In this document: one piece after another, positions 9,522 to 17,596 of the stretch
How the letters are laid out: every line of letters starts with the position of its first letter
Numbering within the stretch: position 1 is the stretch's first letter
NCBI GenBank assembly: GCA_024642485.1
Contig: JAHEAY010000236.1
Span: forward strand, 1-47,608
Length of the DNA: 47,608 nucleotides
Reading direction: 5' to 3'
Origin: Cytophagaceae bacterium
Lineage (GTDB): Bacteria > Bacteroidota > Bacteroidia > Cytophagales > Spirosomataceae
Position numbers and translations under genes: made by a program
The notes under the pieces: generated by a model
The model's database searches: none
What the model was told of the DNA's origin: nothing
Seen by the model: only the letters and a program-made list of their open reading frames with translations

Positions 9522-9551
9522 AATGGGCAAAAGGTTTCGCTTTTGCCCATT
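9522..9551 (-). other. Perfect hairpin between pnp and rpoD
   Basis: A perfect 12-bp inverted repeat (AATGGGCAAAAG / CTTTTGCCCATT) with a 6-nt loop lies 11 bp after the pnp stop and 19 bp before the rpoD start. No T-run follows on either strand, so it is not a classical intrinsic terminator. A role in processing or in protecting the pnp 3' end is possible. Confidence 0.55.
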
Positions 9552-9562
9552 AATTGAAAATA

Positions 9563-11704
9563 TTACTCCGCTTGTGCGGGAGCTTCTGGTTTTGGTAAAA
9601 GAACTTTGGCAGATAAACGGAATTTGCCCGTTTTCTTATCTACCTCAACTAATTTTACTTTCACTTTATCACCTTCTTTGAAAACGCCGTCCATCGTATC
9701 GATACGATCCCATGAGATTTCAGAGATGTGCAATAAACCGTCTTTTCCTGGAAGGAATTCAACGAATGCACCGAAAGCTTGGATATTCTTCACTTTTCCT
9801 TCGTAAACCTCTCCTACTTCCGGAACAGTTACGATGTTTTTCACCATACGAACAGCGTGAGCCATCGCTTCGCCGTTAGAAGAGAAGATGCTTACGTATC
9901 CACCGTCTTCTTTTTCTTCAATCGTTACCGTAGCACCTGATTGTTTTTGGATATCTTGAACGACTTTACCACCTGGTCCGATTACCGCACCGATTTGGTC
10001 TTTCATGATTTTGATTACCGTAGCACGTGGAGTTTGAGGCTTAAATTCAGCACGAACAGCAGGCATCGCTTTTTTCATCTCGTTCAAGATGTGTAAACGA
10101 CCTTCTTTTGCTTGTGTTAACGCTTCTGCCAAAACTTCGTATGACAATCCTTGAACTTTGATGTCCATTTGGCAAGCTGTGATACCGTTTTCAGTACCTG
10201 TAACTTTAAAGTCCATATCGCCCAAGTGATCTTCATCACCTAAGATATCAGACAATACCGCATATTTACCTGTTTTTGAATCGGAGATCAATCCCATCGC
10301 GATACCTGAAACAGGCGCTTTGATTTGAACACCTGCATCCATTAAGGCTAACGTACCCGCACAAACAGTTGCCATCGAAGATGAACCATTTGATTCTAAG
10401 ATATCAGAAACAACACGTAATGTATAAGGGAATTGCTCCATTGGAGGCAATACTTTCTTAATTGCACGCATAGCCAAGTTACCATGACCTACTTCACGAC
10501 GTCCTACGCCACGGTTTGGCTTAACTTCACCTGTTGAGAAACCTGGGAAGTTGTAGTGCAACATGAATTTATTGTAACCTTGTGTCATCGGTTGGTCGAT
10601 GATTTGCTCATCCATCTTCGTACCCAAAGTAACAGTTGTCAACGATTGCGTTTCACCACGTGTAAACACAGATGAACCGTGTGGCGTAGGTAAATAATCT
10701 ACTTCACAAGTGATTTGACGGATTTCGTTCAATTTACGACCGTCTAAACGGTAACGCTCTTGCAATACCAATTGGCGAGCCGCTTCTTTTTCGATATCGT
10801 GAAGATATGTTTTTGCCATTGAAAGGTTCACTAAGTGATCTTCTGGCAATGTTGCGATGTACTCGTCAACAATCGCTTTGAAAGCAGCTTTACGCTCGTC
10901 TTTCTTCGGATTAGCTTGTTTAGCAACAGCTAAGTATTTCTCGTAGTAGTTTTTCCACAATTCAGCACGCAACTCTTCGTTGTGTGATTCGTGTGAATAC
11001 GTACGTTTTTCTGTCTTACCACAAGCAACGGTTAATTCGTTCAATGCTTGGCATTGTAATTTGATTGCATCGTGCGCGATACGTAAAGCTTCTAACATTT
11101 CTGTTTCAGAAACTTCATCGCCTTCGCCTTCCACCATCAAAATATCGTTTGCGTTAGCCGCAACGATTAATTCTAGGGAAGCACCAGCTAATTCGCTTAC
11201 GCTTGGGTTAACTTTATATTCTCCGTTGATCTTTGCAACGCGAACTTCTGAAATAGGACCATTGAATGGAATATCTGAAACTGCCAAAGCAGCAGCAGCA
11301 GCTAATCCTACAAATGCATCTGGTAAAACCTCGGCATCCGCTGAGATTAAATTGATTAACACTTGTACATCTGCATGGTAATCATCTGGGAAAGTTGGGC
11401 GCAATGCACGGTCAACTAAACGCGAGATAAGGATTTCATAATCCGAAAGGCGTGCCTCTCTTTTTAAGAAAGATCCCGGAATACGTCCATTAGACGCAAA
11501 TTTTTCTTGGTAATCAACTGATAAAGGAAGGAAATCAACGCCTTCTTTGGCCTCTTTGTTTGCTACAACGGTAGCGAGCAGCATCATATTTCCAGACTTG
11601 ATAACAACAGATCCATCCGCTTGCTTGGCTAATTTGCCAGTTTCAATTTGGACTTCCTTGCCGTCAGGCATCGAAATATGCTTTGTAATGATGTTAAATG
11701 ACAT
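9563..11704 (-). CDS. pnp: Polynucleotide phosphorylase
   Basis: 713 residues with the full PNPase layout: a first RNase PH domain (residues 1-140), an all-helical linker, and the second, catalytic RNase PH domain ([36 protein letters not shown]). A KH domain ([20 protein letters not shown]) and a C-terminal S1 domain ([19 protein letters not shown]) complete it. It degrades RNA 3' to 5' using phosphate. rpsO lies directly upstream, the same order as in many proteobacteria, with a terminator and a short hairpin between. Confidence 0.97.
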   Translation of the reverse strand: MSFNIITKHISMPDGKEVQIETGKLAKQADGSVVIKSGNMMLLATVVANKEAKEGVDFLPLSVDYQEKFASNGRIPGSFLKREARLSDYEILISRLVDRALRPTFPDDYHADVQVLINLISADAEVLPDAFVGLAAAAALAVSDIPFNGPISEVRVAKINGEYKVNPSVSELAGASLELIVAANANDILMVEGEGDEVSETEMLEALRIAHDAIKLQCQALNELTVACGKTEKRTYSHESHNEELRAELWKNYYEKYLAVAKQANPKKDERKAAFKAIVDEYIATLPEDHLVNLSMAKTYLHDIEKEAARQLVLQERYRLDGRKLNEIRQITCEVDYLPTPHGSSVFTRGETQSLTTVTLGTKMDEQIIDQPMTQGYNKFMLHYNFPGFSTGEVKPNRGVGRREVGHGNLAMRAIKKVLPPMEQFPYTLRVVSDILESNGSSSMATVCAGTLALMDAGVQIKAPVSGIAMGLISDSKTGKYAVLSDILGDEDHLGDMDFKVTGTENGITACQMDIKVQGLSYEVLAEALTQAKEGRLHILNEMKKAMPAVRAEFKPQTPRATVIKIMKDQIGAVIGPGGKVVQDIQKQSGATVTIEEKEDGGYVSIFSSNGEAMAHAVRMVKNIVTVPEVGEVYEGKVKNIQAFGAFVEFLPGKDGLLHISEISWDRIDTMDGVFKEGDKVKVKLVEVDKKTGKFRLSAKVLLPKPEAPAQAE

Positions 11705-11722
11705 ACGTTTCGGAATAAATTT

Positions 11723-11740
11723 TCACGCAACCTTGCGTGA
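11723..11740 (-). promoter_or_regulatory. Leader hairpin upstream of pnp
   Basis: TCACGCAA-CC-TTGCGTGA, 8-bp perfect arms, ends 19 bp upstream of the pnp ATG. It might mark a processing or autoregulatory site in the pnp leader, by analogy with the RNase III-cut stem in Escherichia coli; that role is not shown here. Confidence 0.4.
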
Positions 11741-11778
11741 GTAGAATGTTTGTTTGATGATTTCAAACGGGGTAAAAA

Positions 11779-11814
11779 GAAATAAAACAGGGCTCCTAAA
11801 TGAAAGGAACCCTG
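11779..11814 (-). terminator. Terminator of rpsO
   Basis: On the minus strand, CAGGG and CCT pair with AGG and CCCTG (two small internal mismatches), followed by TTTTATTTCTTTTT. It begins 7 bp after the rpsO stop. Confidence 0.7.
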
Positions 11815-11821
11815 CTTGTAT

Positions 11822-12097
11822 TTATTTACGAATACCTAATTCAGCAATGATCGCACGGTAACGTGAGATATCAGTACGAGTTAAATAATCAAGTAAACGA
11901 CGACGCTTACCTACTAATTTCAAAAGTCCTAAGCGTGTGCTATGGTCTTTCTTGTTTTTCTTAAGGTGCTCAGTCAAATGATTGATTCTGAATGTGAATA
12001 ACGCAATTTGCGACTCAGCAGAACCAGTATCGATTTTTGACTTTGCTTTCCCTTTTGATTCGAAAATCGATTCTTTTACTTCAGGAGACAAATACAT
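11822..12097 (-). CDS. rpsO: Ribosomal protein S15
   Basis: 91 residues, the usual length for S15. Hallmarks are [31 protein letters not shown] and the C-terminal [21 protein letters not shown]. It binds the central domain of 16S rRNA in early 30S assembly. A near-consensus promoter sits about 37 bp upstream and a terminator follows, so it can be transcribed alone. Confidence 0.97.
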   Translation of the reverse strand: MYLSPEVKESIFESKGKAKSKIDTGSAESQIALFTFRINHLTEHLKKNKKDHSTRLGLLKLVGKRRRLLDYLTRTDISRYRAIIAELGIRK

Positions 12098-12133
12098 CTT
12101 TTACCAGTTTATAAAGTTTGAAAAATTAATTCG

Positions 12134-12165
12134 CAAAAGTACATAGAATTGTCGGAACGCGCAAA
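12134..12165 (-). promoter_or_regulatory. rpsO promoter
   Basis: On the minus strand TTTG (12165-12162), 20 bp, TACTTTTG (12141-12134). This is an essentially perfect Bacteroidota -33/-7 pair, with transcription expected near 12128. Confidence 0.8.
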
Positions 12166-12168
12166 TGC

Positions 12169-13614
12169 TTAGCTTGAATATTTCTGCCGACGTGTTTTCC
12201 AACTTTTCATCCGCTCCCAAAGGACCCGGTAGAAATCGGATTCGAACAATCGGGAATCATTCAACGCGATTTTTAAGAAATACATACCAATGATTGTTAA
12301 GAGACCATTGGATATCCATGCGCCAATCTCTACGAGCACCTTCCCTTCTTTAGCCATTTTGTCACCTTGTTGGGTTAAGATGTACATTAAGATAAAAAAT
12401 GATACGGCTACAACGACCGGAACGCCAAATCCTCCTTTTTTTATAATAGCTCCCAAAGGTGCCCCAATTAAGAACATGACTAAGATGGCGAGGGAAGTTG
12501 TGAACTTTTTATGCCATTCCAAACGCGTTGTTTTGAGTTTGTCTTGACGCGTTTCTAATGAAGTTAAGTTGGTTTGCGCGAATGTCTGCATGTTTTGCAC
12601 CTGTTGGATCGCAATGTCCATTGGTTCGCGTGAAGTTTTTGCTGCAAGCCCTTTTTTCAATCGGTCGGCTACCCATTTCGTGTTTTTAACAACTTTGATG
12701 GATTGATTAATGGGCTTGTGAAAATACAAGAAATTCGGCCCTACCGATCCAATGAAGCCTTTTCTCATGATTCGCATGACATGTCGCAGTGAATCCTCGT
12801 CGGCTTGCAATTGGATATTATTGCGCATGATTTCATAATGGGAAAATTGACTTTCCTCGGTCTTATGTAAATCAAAAGCATCTAATGACATCACAATTTT
12901 ACTCTTTTTGAAATGGTGTACTGCTAAATCTGAGGCGTCCAAATTGCTCCCACGATCTGCGTCTTCCACATAATCCTTGCCATTAAACAATTCAAAAACG
13001 AGGTATTTTTTTCCATACATGGTGTACATTAAACCGGAGTCGGCCAATGTCACATGTCGGTTTCCATCATTATGCGTATGATCGTAAATGATTAAGGACT
13101 TCAAGGTTTTGTTGTCGGGGTACTTTTTTGCCACCTTGATTGCATAACCGGGTAAGTCGGAATAAAAGATTCCTTCTTTGATATTCAAGGTTGTTTTGGT
13201 GGTTTTGATATCATATAAGAGCCCCCAGCCTTTCAGGTTGGCCCATGGCATGGCGACGTTATTAAACCAAAACATGAAGCCCGACAAGATGACAGCGACG
13301 ATCATGATAGGTCTAAAAACGCGGAATATGGAAATTCCAGCACTTTTGAGCGCGGTTAGTTCGAAGTTTTCGCCCAATTTTCCAAAGGTCATCAAAGACG
13401 AAAGCAATACAGATAGAGGTAAAGCTAGTGGTAAGGTGATGAGTGAAAAATAGAAGAAAAGTTCGATATAGACGCCCACGCCAAGGTCTTTGCCAAAAAG
13501 ATCGGCAAAGTAGAACAAGACCAAACGTAATAGAAAGATGAAAATTACGATGAGTGTTGTTAGGACAAAGGGTCCCCAAAAGGCATTTAGGACTAATTTA
13601 TCTATTTTACGCAT
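12169..13614 (-). CDS. LptF/LptG family permease (YjgP/YjgQ)
   Basis: 481 residues. Three transmembrane helices at the N-terminus (FVLTTLIVIFIFLLRLVLFYF and two more to about residue 120), a large periplasmic beta-jellyroll region, and three C-terminal helices (LAILVMFLIGAPLGAIIKKG, VVVAVSFFILMYIL, LLTIIGMYFLKIAL) match the inner-membrane part of the lipopolysaccharide exporter. It partners with LptB in extracting LPS. It is longer than the usual 360 residues, mainly through the periplasmic section, as is common in Bacteroidota. F versus G cannot be decided. It lies 1 bp after the START-like gene. Confidence 0.9.
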   Translation of the reverse strand: MRKIDKLVLNAFWGPFVLTTLIVIFIFLLRLVLFYFADLFGKDLGVGVYIELFFYFSLITLPLALPLSVLLSSLMTFGKLGENFELTALKSAGISIFRVFRPIMIVAVILSGFMFWFNNVAMPWANLKGWGLLYDIKTTKTTLNIKEGIFYSDLPGYAIKVAKKYPDNKTLKSLIIYDHTHNDGNRHVTLADSGLMYTMYGKKYLVFELFNGKDYVEDADRGSNLDASDLAVHHFKKSKIVMSLDAFDLHKTEESQFSHYEIMRNNIQLQADEDSLRHVMRIMRKGFIGSVGPNFLYFHKPINQSIKVVKNTKWVADRLKKGLAAKTSREPMDIAIQQVQNMQTFAQTNLTSLETRQDKLKTTRLEWHKKFTTSLAILVMFLIGAPLGAIIKKGGFGVPVVVAVSFFILMYILTQQGDKMAKEGKVLVEIGAWISNGLLTIIGMYFLKIALNDSRLFESDFYRVLWERMKSWKTRRQKYSS

Positions 13615-13615
13615 A

Positions 13616-14008
13616 CTAACTCCCTACGATCTCTTTGAGTTTATCAGTTAAATAATCCCAAAGTTCTTGGGCGTCGTCGGCCGACTTAAATGTCGATGCT
13701 GAATCCGTTATGACCAAATATGTGGTATTACTTAGTTCACTAACATCTAATTTGAATTCAATGCAAGCACTGTGAGCGGCTTGACCGGACTTTGTGAAGT
13801 CTAATTTGAAGCTTTTGTTCGATTTATTATGAACAATTGTTGCAGGATGATTTTCATTGTCCCAGAAAAAATTAAAGCCGAGATTCGTTTGAACCGTTAC
13901 CTTGTCGGCAAACCATTGTTGAAGCCCAGAGGCCGTGCTAAAATACGGATAAAGTACTTTGGGCGAGGCTTTTAGCTCATATTCAAATTCGTAGCTTGAA
14001 GCTGGCAT
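13616..14008 (-). CDS. START-like (SRPBCC fold) domain protein
   Basis: 130 residues without signal peptide. The opening YEFEYELKASPKVLYPYFSTASGLQQWFADKV is the typical start of an AHSA1/START-like ligand-binding barrel, and the C-terminal helix ELWDYLTDKLKEIV closes it. Proteins of this type next to LptF/LptG genes are common in Cytophagales from memory; the ligand is unknown. The gene is the first of a two-gene unit with the permease (1-bp gap) and has a strong promoter 47 bp upstream. Confidence 0.85.
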   Translation of the reverse strand: MPASSYEFEYELKASPKVLYPYFSTASGLQQWFADKVTVQTNLGFNFFWDNENHPATIVHNKSNKSFKLDFTKSGQAAHSACIEFKLDVSELSNTTYLVITDSASTFKSADDAQELWDYLTDKLKEIVGS

Positions 14009-14054
14009 AATGCAATGGGGTTTTCATGGATGGGTCAAAAATTGTCCCTTTAAA

Positions 14055-14085
14055 CAAAGGTAAACGAATTCGGATGAATCGCAAA
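14055..14085 (-). promoter_or_regulatory. Promoter of the START-like/LptFG operon
   Basis: Minus strand TTTG (14085-14082), 19 bp, TACCTTTG (14062-14055), with transcription expected near 14049. It is back to back with the tRNA-Met promoter. Confidence 0.75.
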
Positions 14086-14118
14086 TCCGATACAAATTTA
14101 ATAAGTATTCAGAAAATA

Positions 14119-14150
14119 TTTGTGACTCTTACTCCTTTCGATTACCTTTG
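14119..14150 (+). promoter_or_regulatory. tRNA-Met promoter
   Basis: TTTG (14119-14122), 20 bp, TACCTTTG (14143-14150), which is 11 bp before the mature tRNA start. Confidence 0.8.
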
Positions 14151-14161
14151 CACCATATTTC

Positions 14162-14235
14162 GGCGGGGTAGCTCAGATGGTTAGAGCGTTGGATTCATAA
14201 CCCAAAGGTCGGCAGTTCGATTCTGCTCCCCGCTA
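14162..14235 (+). tRNA. tRNA-Met (CAT), elongator type
   Basis: A complete cloverleaf of 74 nt. The acceptor GGCGGGG pairs with CCCCGCT (G1-U72), the loop TTCATAA gives anticodon CAT, and the T-arm is GGCAG-TTCGATT-CTGCT. The 3' CCA is not encoded. The lack of the three G-C pairs and of a C1-A72 mismatch argues against initiator tRNA. A CAT anticodon modified to read AUA (Ile2) cannot be excluded. The pair at 31-39 is an A-C mismatch. Confidence 0.93.
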
Positions 14236-14237
14236 CT

Positions 14238-14272
14238 AAAAAGACCTTACAATTTGTGGGGTCTTTTTTTTT
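14238..14272 (+). terminator. tRNA-Met terminator
   Basis: AAAAAGACC and GGTCTTTTT pair across a 13-nt loop and run into nine T. It starts 3 bp after the tRNA. Confidence 0.75.
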
Positions 14273-14357
14273 GGACTTAAGACGTTGGACGTTGGATTGT
14301 AGAGACGGGATACCTCGCGTCTTTTTTATTTTTAGACGCGAGGTATCGCGTCTCTAC
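14271..14357. repeat. Composite repeat: 7-bp units plus GTAGAGACG inverted repeat
   Basis: Four heptads of the TTGGACG family (14271-14298) run into a 24-bp left arm beginning GTAGAGACGGGATACC (14299-14322). An 11-bp AT-rich spacer and a matching right arm ending GCGTCTCTAC (14334-14357) follow. The same composite occurs, in opposite orientation, at 46898-47030. The right arm contains the stop codon of the dCMP deaminase gene. No transposase or open frame lies within. Confidence 0.8.
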
Positions 14358-14815
14358 ACTAGGTCTTTATAGGAAAGTACCTCTACCCCAAATTTGCGCA
14401 AGAAATCCACGCCTTCATCGGAAGCTAATCCTTTGTATGCGGCGTAGCTATTTAGATAGATTACCCTTTTGATTTTCATGCTGTAGATGATACGCGCACA
14501 GGAAATACAAGGCGAAAGCGTCACATAAATGGTAGATCCTTCAATAGAAGCTCCATTTTTGGATGCATATAAGATGGCATTTTGTTCTGCATGAAGGGCT
14601 AAGGAACAAGATCCTTTGGAGTCTTTCGGGCATCCCCCTTCCTCGTGAAAATCCTCGTCACAGTTATGCGTTCCTTGCGGTGGTCCATTGTAACCGATGG
14701 AAATGATGCGGGTATCTTTGGTCAACACAGCTCCAACCTGCGCCCGCGTACAATGCGAACGAAGTGCTAAACTCTGTGCTAAATCCATGTAGATGGAGTC
14801 GAAGGAGGGTTTCAT
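14354..14815 (-). CDS. Deoxycytidylate (dCMP) deaminase
   Basis: 153 residues, the normal length. Zinc site: HAEQNAI (His and catalytic Glu) and PCISCARI (two Cys). Also visible are RAQVGAVLTKDTRIISIGYNG and the Cys/His segment NCDEDFHEEGGCPKD, which is typical of ComEB-type dCMP deaminases. It converts dCMP to dUMP for thymidylate supply. The stop codon TAG is the TAG of a GTAGAGACGCG repeat arm. A 7-bp repeat array lies upstream of the start as well. Confidence 0.94.
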   Translation of the reverse strand: MKPSFDSIYMDLAQSLALRSHCTRAQVGAVLTKDTRIISIGYNGPPQGTHNCDEDFHEEGGCPKDSKGSCSLALHAEQNAILYASKNGASIEGSTIYVTLSPCISCARIIYSMKIKRVIYLNSYAAYKGLASDEGVDFLRKFGVEVLSYKDLV

Positions 14816-14860
14816 ATCTTTTTAGTTAAGAGTGAAGAGTTTTTTTTAAAATTTCAACGT

Positions 14861-14954
14861 TTAGTTCTTAACTCTTAACTCTTAGTTCTAAACTCTTAGT
14901 TCTAAACTCTTAGTTCTAAACTCTTAGTTCTAAACTCTTAGTTCTTAACTCTTA
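14861..14954. repeat. Degenerate 7-bp tandem array (13 units)
   Basis: Thirteen consecutive heptads of the form TTAGTTC, TTAACTC or TAAACTC, five of them pairs of TTAGTTC+TAAACTC (a 14-bp higher-order period). A short inverted piece (AGTTAAGAGTGAAGAG, 14824-14839) faces it across a T-rich gap, so the transcript could fold back. The final TTA at 14952-14954 is the complement of the stop codon of the FKBP gene. Confidence 0.85.
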
Positions 14955-15464
14955 ATGATGTACTCCCCCCTCCCCATGCACGTGTCCGTGCGCGATTTCG
15001 TCGGTGGTAGCTTCTCTTATTTTGATAACTTTTCCAGTAAAAATTAATTCTTTTTCTGCCAAAGGGTGGTTGAAGTCCATCATAACATGGTCATCGCCAA
15101 TGGAAACGACCATACCTTGCATGCGGTTTCCTTGGTCATCCGTCATCGGGATATAATTACCTACTTTTAAGATATCATCGGCTTTTTGGCCATCCACTTC
15201 AAAAATAGACTTTGGTAAAGATATGATTGCATTGGGATCAATGTTCCCGTAAGCATCTTCAGCTGCGATGTTGAAATTAAAGGTATCCCCTGCTTTCAGG
15301 CCTAGTAAATTAGCTTCGAAGCTTTCTGGTAGGCCACTTAAGCCATGAATAAATACCATCGGTTCGTTTTCATCTACGATTTCAACGACATCCGGTTGGC
15401 CATTCTCATCTGGAAATGCTAATTCATAAGAGATGAAAACAACGGAATTAGGTGCAATTTGCAT
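14952..15464 (-). CDS. SlyD-like FKBP peptidyl-prolyl isomerase
   Basis: About 170 residues from MQIAPNSVVFISYEL. A split FKBP domain contains an inserted IF domain: EPMVFIHGLSGLPESFEANLLGLKAGD, then YGNIDPNAIISLP, then NRMQGMVVSIGDDHVMMDFNHPLAEKELIF. The C-terminus is His-rich (HGHVHGEGGVHH), which in SlyD binds nickel. It is a cytoplasmic folding helper or metallochaperone. The frame extends 12 codons further upstream to an ATG at 15500, but the internal ATG matches family starts. A near-consensus TACCTTTA lies at 15496-15489. Its stop codon coincides with the edge of a heptad array. Confidence 0.93.
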   Translation of the reverse strand: MQIAPNSVVFISYELAFPDENGQPDVVEIVDENEPMVFIHGLSGLPESFEANLLGLKAGDTFNFNIAAEDAYGNIDPNAIISLPKSIFEVDGQKADDILKVGNYIPMTDDQGNRMQGMVVSIGDDHVMMDFNHPLAEKELIFTGKVIKIREATTDEIAHGHVHGEGGVHH

Positions 15465-15517
15465 GAAAGGGTGTTTTGATTTGAGGGGTAAAGGTAGCAA
15501 AAAGAGTTTAGAATTTT

Positions 15518-15667
15518 AGTTAAGAGTTAAGAACTAAGAGTGAAGAGTTAAGAACTAAGAGTTAAGAGTGAAGAGGTAAGAGTGAAGAGGTAAGAAGTTA
15601 GAGGTAAGTACTAACCTTTGAAATTTATAAAACAACTCTTCACTCTTAGTTCTTAACTCTTAACTTC
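15518..15667. repeat. Inverted pair of 7-bp arrays between FKBP gene and holA
   Basis: The left arm (15518-15608) has 13 heptads, mostly AGTTAAG, AACTAAG, AGTGAAG or AGGTAAG. The right arm (15634-15667) has about 4.5 units of the complement (AACTCTT, CACTCTT, AGTTCTT). The arms can pair over about 34 bp with a 25-nt or larger loop. This is the only array lying between two 5' ends, and it ends 4 bp before the holA -7 box. Confidence 0.85.
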
Positions 15668-15671
15668 TATT

Positions 15672-15679
15672 TATCTTTG
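15672..15679 (+). promoter_or_regulatory. holA -7 box
   Basis: TATCTTTG, 24 bp before the holA ATG. Its -33 position would fall inside the heptad array, where no TTG is present. Confidence 0.5.
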
Positions 15680-15703
15680 TGAAAGCGAAAGCGACTACCC
15701 GTC

Positions 15704-16744
15704 ATGCAAAAAACGATTCAAGAAGTACTTAAAGACATCAAAGCGAAAAAATACGCGCCTATCTATGTAATACATGGAGATGAGTCGTTTTTTATCGACC
15801 AACTGGCCGATGCGTTTGAGGAGCAGGTACTGACGGAATCCGAGAAGAGTTTCAATCAATTTGTGCTTTTTGGTAAGGATCAAACCATGGGTTCTGTGAT
15901 TTCGTATGCGCGACGTTACCCGATGATGGCGGATAAACAGGTCATTATTGTCAAAGAAGCCAGTTTTTTAGAGGCTTTGGCAAAAGGAAAAGAAGCCAAA
16001 GGTAATGAGGACATGAAAGCCTGGGAGGATTATTGCGCGCGGCCTACGGAATCTACGCTCTTAGTTTTTACGATCAAGAGTTTAGTGAACGAAAAGGCCA
16101 AAATCCTTACACTCCTTGAAAAGAATGGCGTTGTCGTTTGTTCCAAAAAGGTTAAGGACGGCCAAGTGGGTTCGTGGTTGAAGGATTATTTGGCCCAACA
16201 CAAGCTTGGGATTCAGGCAGCGTCTTTGGAATTGATGGTTTCTTATGTGGGTACCGATTTGCAGCGCATGGCGCATGAAGCGGATAAATTGATTGTCAAT
16301 TGCCCTGAAGGCGCTGAGATTGGTCCTGAGGAGGTGGAGAAATATGTGGGGATCAGTCGGGAGTATAATGTTTTTGAATATCAAGCGGCTTTGATGCAAC
16401 GAAATGTAGCAAAAGCGCAGAAAATAGCGTTTTATTTGGCCGATAATACCAAGCAAAACCCCTTGCCTATTCTATTGGCGACTTTGTTTGGGACTTTTTC
16501 TAAAGTATTGATGGTTCATGATTTGGGTTCTTTGTCGGATAATGAATTAGCCAAAGAGATCGGTGTTAATCCTTATTTTGTCCGAGATTATGTCACGGCG
16601 AAGCGTAATTATCCGATTGCGAAGGTGGTAAGGATGCTGGAGGCAATTAAAAATGCCGACTTGAAATTCAAGGGGATCATTGGTGCGGCGGAATCAGACC
16701 GAGATATTTTGATGGATTTGAGCTTTGAGCTATTGCATCTTTAG
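15704..16744 (+). CDS. holA: DNA polymerase III delta subunit
   Basis: 346 residues, the expected size. It begins with YAPIYVIHGDESFFIDQLAD, typical of the delta AAA-like N-terminal domain. The middle contains LLVFTIKSLVNEKAKILTLLEKNG, and the C-terminal collar domain includes KQNPLPILLATLFGTFSKVLMVHDL and VNPYFVRDYVTAKRNY. It opens the beta sliding clamp in the clamp loader. Its stop overlaps the convergent SH3 gene by 4 bp. Confidence 0.94.
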   Translation: MQKTIQEVLKDIKAKKYAPIYVIHGDESFFIDQLADAFEEQVLTESEKSFNQFVLFGKDQTMGSVISYARRYPMMADKQVIIVKEASFLEALAKGKEAKGNEDMKAWEDYCARPTESTLLVFTIKSLVNEKAKILTLLEKNGVVVCSKKVKDGQVGSWLKDYLAQHKLGIQAASLELMVSYVGTDLQRMAHEADKLIVNCPEGAEIGPEEVEKYVGISREYNVFEYQAALMQRNVAKAQKIAFYLADNTKQNPLPILLATLFGTFSKVLMVHDLGSLSDNELAKEIGVNPYFVRDYVTAKRNYPIAKVVRMLEAIKNADLKFKGIIGAAESDRDILMDLSFELLHL

Positions 16745-17478
16745 TTGATAGCCGAATAATCGCTGGCCTTGATGTAGCCTACTTGGCCGTTTACAATACA
16801 GGTTACCCAAATATCTTGGGTGTTCCAGTAATTCACACGATTTCCTTTCTTGAGTATCTGCATGACAGGTGCAGCCGAGGATGCATGTGCGCGCAGGTAG
16901 GCTTTATCTTTGGTAATTATGCCAAATCGTAATAAGCCAGGTAGGTTCGTGAATAAACCTAGAAATATAAGGTAAGCACTAAGGAAGACCAATTGAGTTC
17001 GCGGGATCCTACTATTGCGCAGGTATTTTCGAAACAGAATGATGATGGCGTATAGGCCAAGGAGTAACAAAATGCCTAAAAGGTAGGGAAAAATAGAGAA
17101 ATAGATCCATTCGAACTGATCGATGAGGGAAACGGCGTATCCGTCGAGTTGTTGCTTCTCTCCTATTTCAGCCAAACGATTTGCGATGGCAGGCGTATTT
17201 TGTTTGGCGTGAATGCTGGAAAGGCGATACAATTCGCTGACCCAGTCATTTTTTACTTTGGCGATGTAGGCTAATTTGAACTGAATATTTTCGAATTCGC
17301 TTGAATTTGGATTCAAGTTCTTCCGGTAAATGCGTTCGGCTTCGAGCAGTCGGTTGGATTTAAACAAAGAATCTGCCAAATGAATTTGCTTTCTATCTAT
17401 TTGGGAATAAGCAAATTGTGTTACGCCCAGATAAAAAAAACAAAAAAATATAACTTTATTTAGAAGCCTTGCTTGCAT
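16741..17478 (-). CDS. TPR-like membrane protein with C-terminal SH3-type domain
   Basis: About 245 residues from MQARLLNKVIFF. A signal peptide ends near FAYSQ, then comes a short helical TPR-like region (HLADSLFKSNRLLEAERIYRKNLNP). Two transmembrane helices (FSIFPYLLGILLLLGLYAIIILF and LVFLSAYLIFLGLFTNLPGLL) are followed by a bacterial SH3-like domain (AYLRAHASSAAPVMQILKKGNRVNYW to GYIKAS). It resembles BatE-like proteins in layout, but no Bat operon is present. The longer frame from 17538 would overlap the tRNA-Lys promoter; the start at 17478 gives a proper signal peptide. Confidence 0.75.
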   Translation of the reverse strand: MQARLLNKVIFFCFFYLGVTQFAYSQIDRKQIHLADSLFKSNRLLEAERIYRKNLNPNSSEFENIQFKLAYIAKVKNDWVSELYRLSSIHAKQNTPAIANRLAEIGEKQQLDGYAVSLIDQFEWIYFSIFPYLLGILLLLGLYAIIILFRKYLRNSRIPRTQLVFLSAYLIFLGLFTNLPGLLRFGIITKDKAYLRAHASSAAPVMQILKKGNRVNYWNTQDIWVTCIVNGQVGYIKASDYSAIN

Positions 17479-17503
17479 AATTCGAAAAACACTACTACTT
17501 TTG
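17473..17503 (+). promoter_or_regulatory. tRNA-Lys promoter
   Basis: TTG (17473-17475), 20 bp, TACTTTTG (17496-17503). Transcription near 17508 would give a precursor leader of about 100 nt before the tRNA. Confidence 0.7.
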
Positions 17504-17596
17504 CATCGCAATAAGGCAATAAAATGCTTGAAATGCAAATGAAGGTCGGTCAGTGATCGAACTTCCCTTCGACTCCCGAGTGAGTCAATTGATATA

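Noticed and set aside
10980-11381. 133-residue open frame antisense to pnp
   Set aside because: It lies fully inside the conserved pnp gene on the other strand; its length reflects codon use of pnp.
14162-14235. Initiator tRNA-fMet
   Set aside because: The anticodon stem lacks the three G-C pairs and the first pair is G1-U72, not a C1-A72 mismatch.
14299-14357. Intrinsic terminator of the dCMP deaminase gene
   Set aside because: The stem overlaps the stop codon, and the sequence is a dispersed repeat found elsewhere. It may terminate transcription but is better described as a repeat.
15518-15667. CRISPR array
   Set aside because: The unit is 7 bp with no spacers, and no cas gene is present.
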